Shown piece after piece: positions 52,236-53,375 of a DNA stretch of 53,375 nt. The notes under the pieces were generated by a model. That model saw nothing but the letters and a program-made list of their open reading frames with translations. It was not told the origin of the DNA and did no database searches. Numbering within the stretch: the stretch's first letter is position 1; each line of letters opens with the position of its first letter. Both the position numbers and the translations under genes were made by a program. Location: NCBI GenBank assembly GCA_938003965.1, contig CALKXI010000102.1, forward strand, positions 1 to 53,375, written 5' to 3'. The DNA is from an uncultured Chlorobiales bacterium. GTDB lineage: Bacteria; Bacteroidota; Chlorobiia; Chlorobiales; Thermochlorobacteraceae.

Positions 52236-52757
52236 ATGAAAGCAATCATTCAACTGATTTCGTCGCTCAACGAGCGCGTAGGCAAGTTCATTTCTGGATT
52301 AAATATCCTCTTAGTGGTGTTGATTTGCATTGATGTGATTGTGCGCTACATCTTCAAGCAATCGAGCACGGCATTTTATGAATTGGAGTGGCATTTATTC
52401 TCGTTCATCTTCTTGATGAGTGCAGGGTGGGCATTGCGGCATGAAAAGCATGTGCGCGTCGATATTCTTTATTCCAAAGCCAGTCCGCGCGTTCAAGCCA
52501 TTATTGATATTATTGGCGTTTTATTCTTGCTCATGCCGTTTTGTATCGTCATCGTTCTGACGGCGTTTCCATATACGAAGGTCGCCTTTGAAAGCATGGA
52601 AGCCTCGCCCGATACAGGCGGCTTGCCGTTTCGGTGGATTGTCAAATCCTCTATCGTTCTTGGAGCAGGATTGCTGATGTTGCAAGGTGTGGCGATGCTT
52701 TTGGAAAAGATTCTCTTTTTGATTGAAGGAAAGGAGCGCGCCGAAAATGTCGCCTGA
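52236..52757 (+). CDS. TRAP transporter small permease (DctQ)
   Basis: A 173-residue four-helix membrane protein. SGLNILLVVLICIDVIVRYI is helix 1, then ELEWHLFSFIFLMSAGWALR with the family EW motif, HVRVDILY, and PFRWIVKSSIVLGAGLLMLQ. It forms the membrane complex with DctM. Its stop overlaps the dctM start by 11 bases. Confidence 0.92.
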   Translation: MKAIIQLISSLNERVGKFISGLNILLVVLICIDVIVRYIFKQSSTAFYELEWHLFSFIFLMSAGWALRHEKHVRVDILYSKASPRVQAIIDIIGVLFLLMPFCIVIVLTAFPYTKVAFESMEASPDTGGLPFRWIVKSSIVLGAGLLMLQGVAMLLEKILFLIEGKERAENVA

Positions 52758-53375
52758 ACTGCTCACGGGGTTACTTTTTCTGTGTTTGATTGCCTTGCTA
52801 CTCTTGGGTTTTCCGGTTGCTTTTACATTAGGAGGCTTATCGCTCGTATTTGGGTATTTCGTCTTCGGCTTTGAGTTCTTCAACTTACTGCCGATGCGCG
52901 TTTTCGGCATTATGACGAACTATGTGCTGATTGCCGTGCCGCTGTTCGTTTTCATGGGCACGATGTTGGAAAAGTCGGGCATTGCAGAGCGATTGCTCGA
53001 TACGATGTCGCTTTTGCTCGGACGCTTGAAAGGAGGCTTGGCACTGTCGGTTGTGGTGGTGGGTGCTCTGCTTGGCGCAACGACGGGCGTTGTCGGGGCA
53101 ACCGTTACAACGATGGGATTGCTCAGTTTGCCGACGATGCTTCGGCGCGGATTCAGCAAATCGCTTTCAACAGGCACGATTGCCGCCGCAGGCACATTAG
53201 GTCAACTTGTGCCGCCAAGCGTCGTGATGGTCTTGCTCGCAAGCGTGATGAATGTCTCGGTCGGTGATTTATTCGCTGCCGCCATTGTGCCGAGCGTGCT
53301 CCTTGTCGTTGCCTATCTGATTTACATTTATGCCGTCGCCCTCATTAAACCTGAACAAGCCCCGCCGATTCATGC
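52747..53375 (+). CDS. TRAP transporter large permease (DctM), 3' end outside window
   Basis: The first 209 residues of the sodium- or proton-coupled transport subunit, open to the right edge of the window. MSPELLTGLLFLCLIALLLL is helix 1 with GFPVAFTLGG after it. VPLFVFMGTMLEKSGIAERL, GALLGATTGVVGATVTTMGL and GTLGQLVPPSVVMV are DctM signatures. A full protein is about 430 residues. The ATG overlaps dctQ by 11 bases, so the two are co-translated. Confidence 0.92.
   Translation, partial: MSPELLTGLLFLCLIALLLLGFPVAFTLGGLSLVFGYFVFGFEFFNLLPMRVFGIMTNYVLIAVPLFVFMGTMLEKSGIAERLLDTMSLLLGRLKGGLALSVVVVGALLGATTGVVGATVTTMGLLSLPTMLRRGFSKSLSTGTIAAAGTLGQLVPPSVVMVLLASVMNVSVGDLFAAAIVPSVLLVVAYLIYIYAVALIKPEQAPPIH

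Noticed and set aside
1-53375. CRISPR array, insertion sequence, rRNA or tRNA
   Set aside because: No regularly spaced repeats, transposase, terminal inverted repeats, rRNA or cloverleaf-like sequence was recognised in the gaps.

Overview
The window looks like a chromosomal segment from a phototrophic member of the Chlorobiota (green sulfur bacteria and relatives). The best lineage evidence is a BchP-type geranylgeranyl reductase beside a Ycf49-like membrane protein, 2-oxoglutarate:ferredoxin oxidoreductase (korAB), MenA, and two promoters of the Bacteroidota/Chlorobiota type (TTTG, 19-20 bp, TAnnTTTG) before rplU and atpA. A TRAP uptake system, orphan hut genes and a serine dehydratase subunit suggest a photoheterotrophic relative (Chloroherpeton or Thermochlorobacter type) rather than a strict autotroph. 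This placement is inference; no rRNA gene is present.

Layout. 1-8.3 kb (+): the 3' part of a secreted protein gene, an RND efflux pump, a DEAD-box helicase, thioredoxin, a glutaredoxin-like protein and a lipoprotein 5'-nucleotidase. 8.3-8.6 kb: a decayed DNA adenine methyltransferase. 8.6-15.7 kb (-): a tight gene string reading yqeY, divIVA, hutI, hutG, lptB, a cation efflux transporter, menA and a Gfo/Idh oxidoreductase. 15.9-19.2 kb (-): a GAF-GAF-degenerate GGDEF protein, two EutN/CcmL microcompartment vertex proteins and the primary sigma factor. 19.4-21.4 kb (+): a small Cys/His protein and a GAF-SpoIIE phosphatase, divergent from that string. 21.4-30.1 kb (-): korB/korA, Ycf49-like, bchP, cinA, a methyltransferase, an acetyltransferase and an SDR. 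30.3-31.0 kb (+): sdaAB. 31.0-34.3 kb (-): exbB-exbD-exbD-tonB plus a small membrane protein. 34.6-36.3 kb (+): a diguanylate cyclase, then rplU-rpmA. 36.4-37.4 kb: a frameshifted circularly permuted ATP-grasp gene. 37.5-38.7 kb: a lipoprotein. 38.8-41.3 kb (-): atpA-atpG without the rest of the ATP synthase operon. 41.4-42.9 kb (-): a TSUP permease, an EVE protein and an unknown protein. 43.0-53.4 kb: a large metallopeptidase/propeller/outer-membrane protein, a His-rich FtsX permease, a second TSUP permease, agmatine deiminase, an Rsm22-like methyltransferase and a DctP-DctQ-DctM TRAP transporter cut by the right edge.

Most genes are ordinary housekeeping. The less ordinary parts are the Ycf49-like protein that appears to fuse two cyanobacterial/plastid families beside bchP, the paired shell-vertex proteins without shell hexamers, two eroded genes, a 19-histidine loop in an orphan ABC permease, and several sensor or enzyme domains that lack key residues. 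I see no CRISPR array, insertion sequence, rRNA or tRNA.
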